From contig NZ_QAJR01000010.1 of assembly GCF_003852545.1 (NCBI RefSeq), positions 124,001-188,000 on the forward strand: a stretch of 64,000 nucleotides of DNA, read 5' to 3'. Each line of letters begins with the position of its first letter. Positions within the stretch are counted from its first letter, which is position 1. The position numbers were made by a program, and so were the translations under genes. Below the pieces are notes generated by a model. The model made no database searches. It saw nothing but the letters and a program-made list of their open reading frames with translations, and was not told where the DNA came from. Shown here in pieces: positions 63,710 to 64,000 of this stretch. This stretch comes from Acidovorax sp. FJL06. Lineage in GTDB: Bacteria; Pseudomonadota; Gammaproteobacteria; Burkholderiales; Burkholderiaceae_C.

Positions 63710-64000
63710 TCAGCGCCTCTGCGCCGCCAGCCCGCGCACCACGGCGGTCAGGCGGTCGATCTCATCGAACGTGTTGTAGAACGCGAGCGAGGGCCGCACC
63801 GTGGTCTCCACGCCAAATCGGCGCAGGATGGGCTGGGCACAGTGGTGGCCTGTGCGCACCGCAATGCCCTCCTGGTTGAGCGCCTTGCCCACCTCCTCTG
63901 TGGTGTAACCGGCAAGAACGAACGACATCACGCTGGCCTTGTGGACCGCCGTGCCGATCAGGCGCACACCCTGAATGGCACCCAGCTGCTGCATGCCATA
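63710..64000 (-). CDS. SufS-like cysteine desulfurase, C-terminal part (runs off the edge)
   Basis: Only the last about 96 codons are in the window; the frame is open to base 64000. The visible part has VRTGHHCAQPILRRFGVETTVRPSLAFYNTFDEIDRL, which carries the catalytic Cys loop (HHCAQP) of group II (SufS/CsdA-like) desulfurases. The wording of this segment also fits cysteine desulfurases found as cargo of family 2A encapsulins; that cannot be settled without the N-terminus and neighbours. It converges on boxA. Confidence 0.85.
   Translation of the reverse strand, partial: YGMQQLGAIQGVRLIGTAVHKASVMSFVLAGYTTEEVGKALNQEGIAVRTGHHCAQPILRRFGVETTVRPSLAFYNTFDEIDRLTAVVRGLAAQRR

Overview
The window is high-GC chromosomal DNA from a betaproteobacterium of the Comamonadaceae (Burkholderiales), most likely Acidovorax or a close relative. 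The evidence is the gene content (aerobic benzoyl-CoA 'box' pathway, cyanophycin synthetase pair, Bug/TctC receptor, HU with a lysine/alanine tail) and several short dispersed repeats that I recognise from that family. I saw no rRNA, tRNA, CRISPR array, prophage or intact insertion sequence. Species-level assignment is inference.

Layout. 1-6.7 kb, mostly minus strand: a hypothetical protein, TldD protease, a YegP-like protein, RodA, and a large Ser/Thr kinase-HDOD-GAF fusion. 6.8-19.4 kb, housekeeping: YqiA-type esterase, PglL/O-antigen ligase-like protein, RNB exoribonuclease, TonB-type protein, AroE, MtgA, a P450 divergent from an AraC regulator, PlsC and CdsA, RuvC, and a stand-alone CZB-domain protein. 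19.6-27.7 kb: luciferase-like monooxygenase, SDR, a lone GspF with a 5'-nucleotidase, an arsenic operon (arsR-arsI-arsC-acr3), an EF-hand protein and a hypothetical gene. 28.1-36.6 kb: cyanophycin locus, with an ABC exporter plus DUF1854 protein divergent from two cyanophycin synthetase paralogues, the second overlapping creA. 36.7-47.4 kb: FrnE-like DsbA, a small AT-richer membrane protein, acyl-CoA synthetase, TerB-like protein, SPOR protein, alpha/beta hydrolase, M14 carboxypeptidase, two tiny ORFs, a diguanylate cyclase and the HU protein.

47.4-64 kb is catabolic. A minus-strand operon (BKACE, Bug receptor, 3-hydroxyacyl-CoA dehydrogenase, feruloyl-CoA-synthetase-like ligase) is divergent from a Crp/Fnr-type regulator; the ligase is interrupted by one in-frame amber codon. 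Next comes the box cluster: DUF4863, boxD, bclA and an alpha/beta hydrolase on the minus strand, and boxR followed by boxCBA on the plus strand. Together these encode benzoate activation, epoxidation, ring cleavage and semialdehyde oxidation. TGCA-N6-TGCA-type motifs overlap the promoters on both sides of boxR. The window ends inside a SufS-like cysteine desulfurase.

The most interesting items are the cyanophycin-linked ABC/DUF1854 pair with the degenerate CphA', the BKACE operon with its broken ligase and a candidate GTCAT-N4-ATGAC operator, the box operators, and dispersed repeats that have entered coding sequences.
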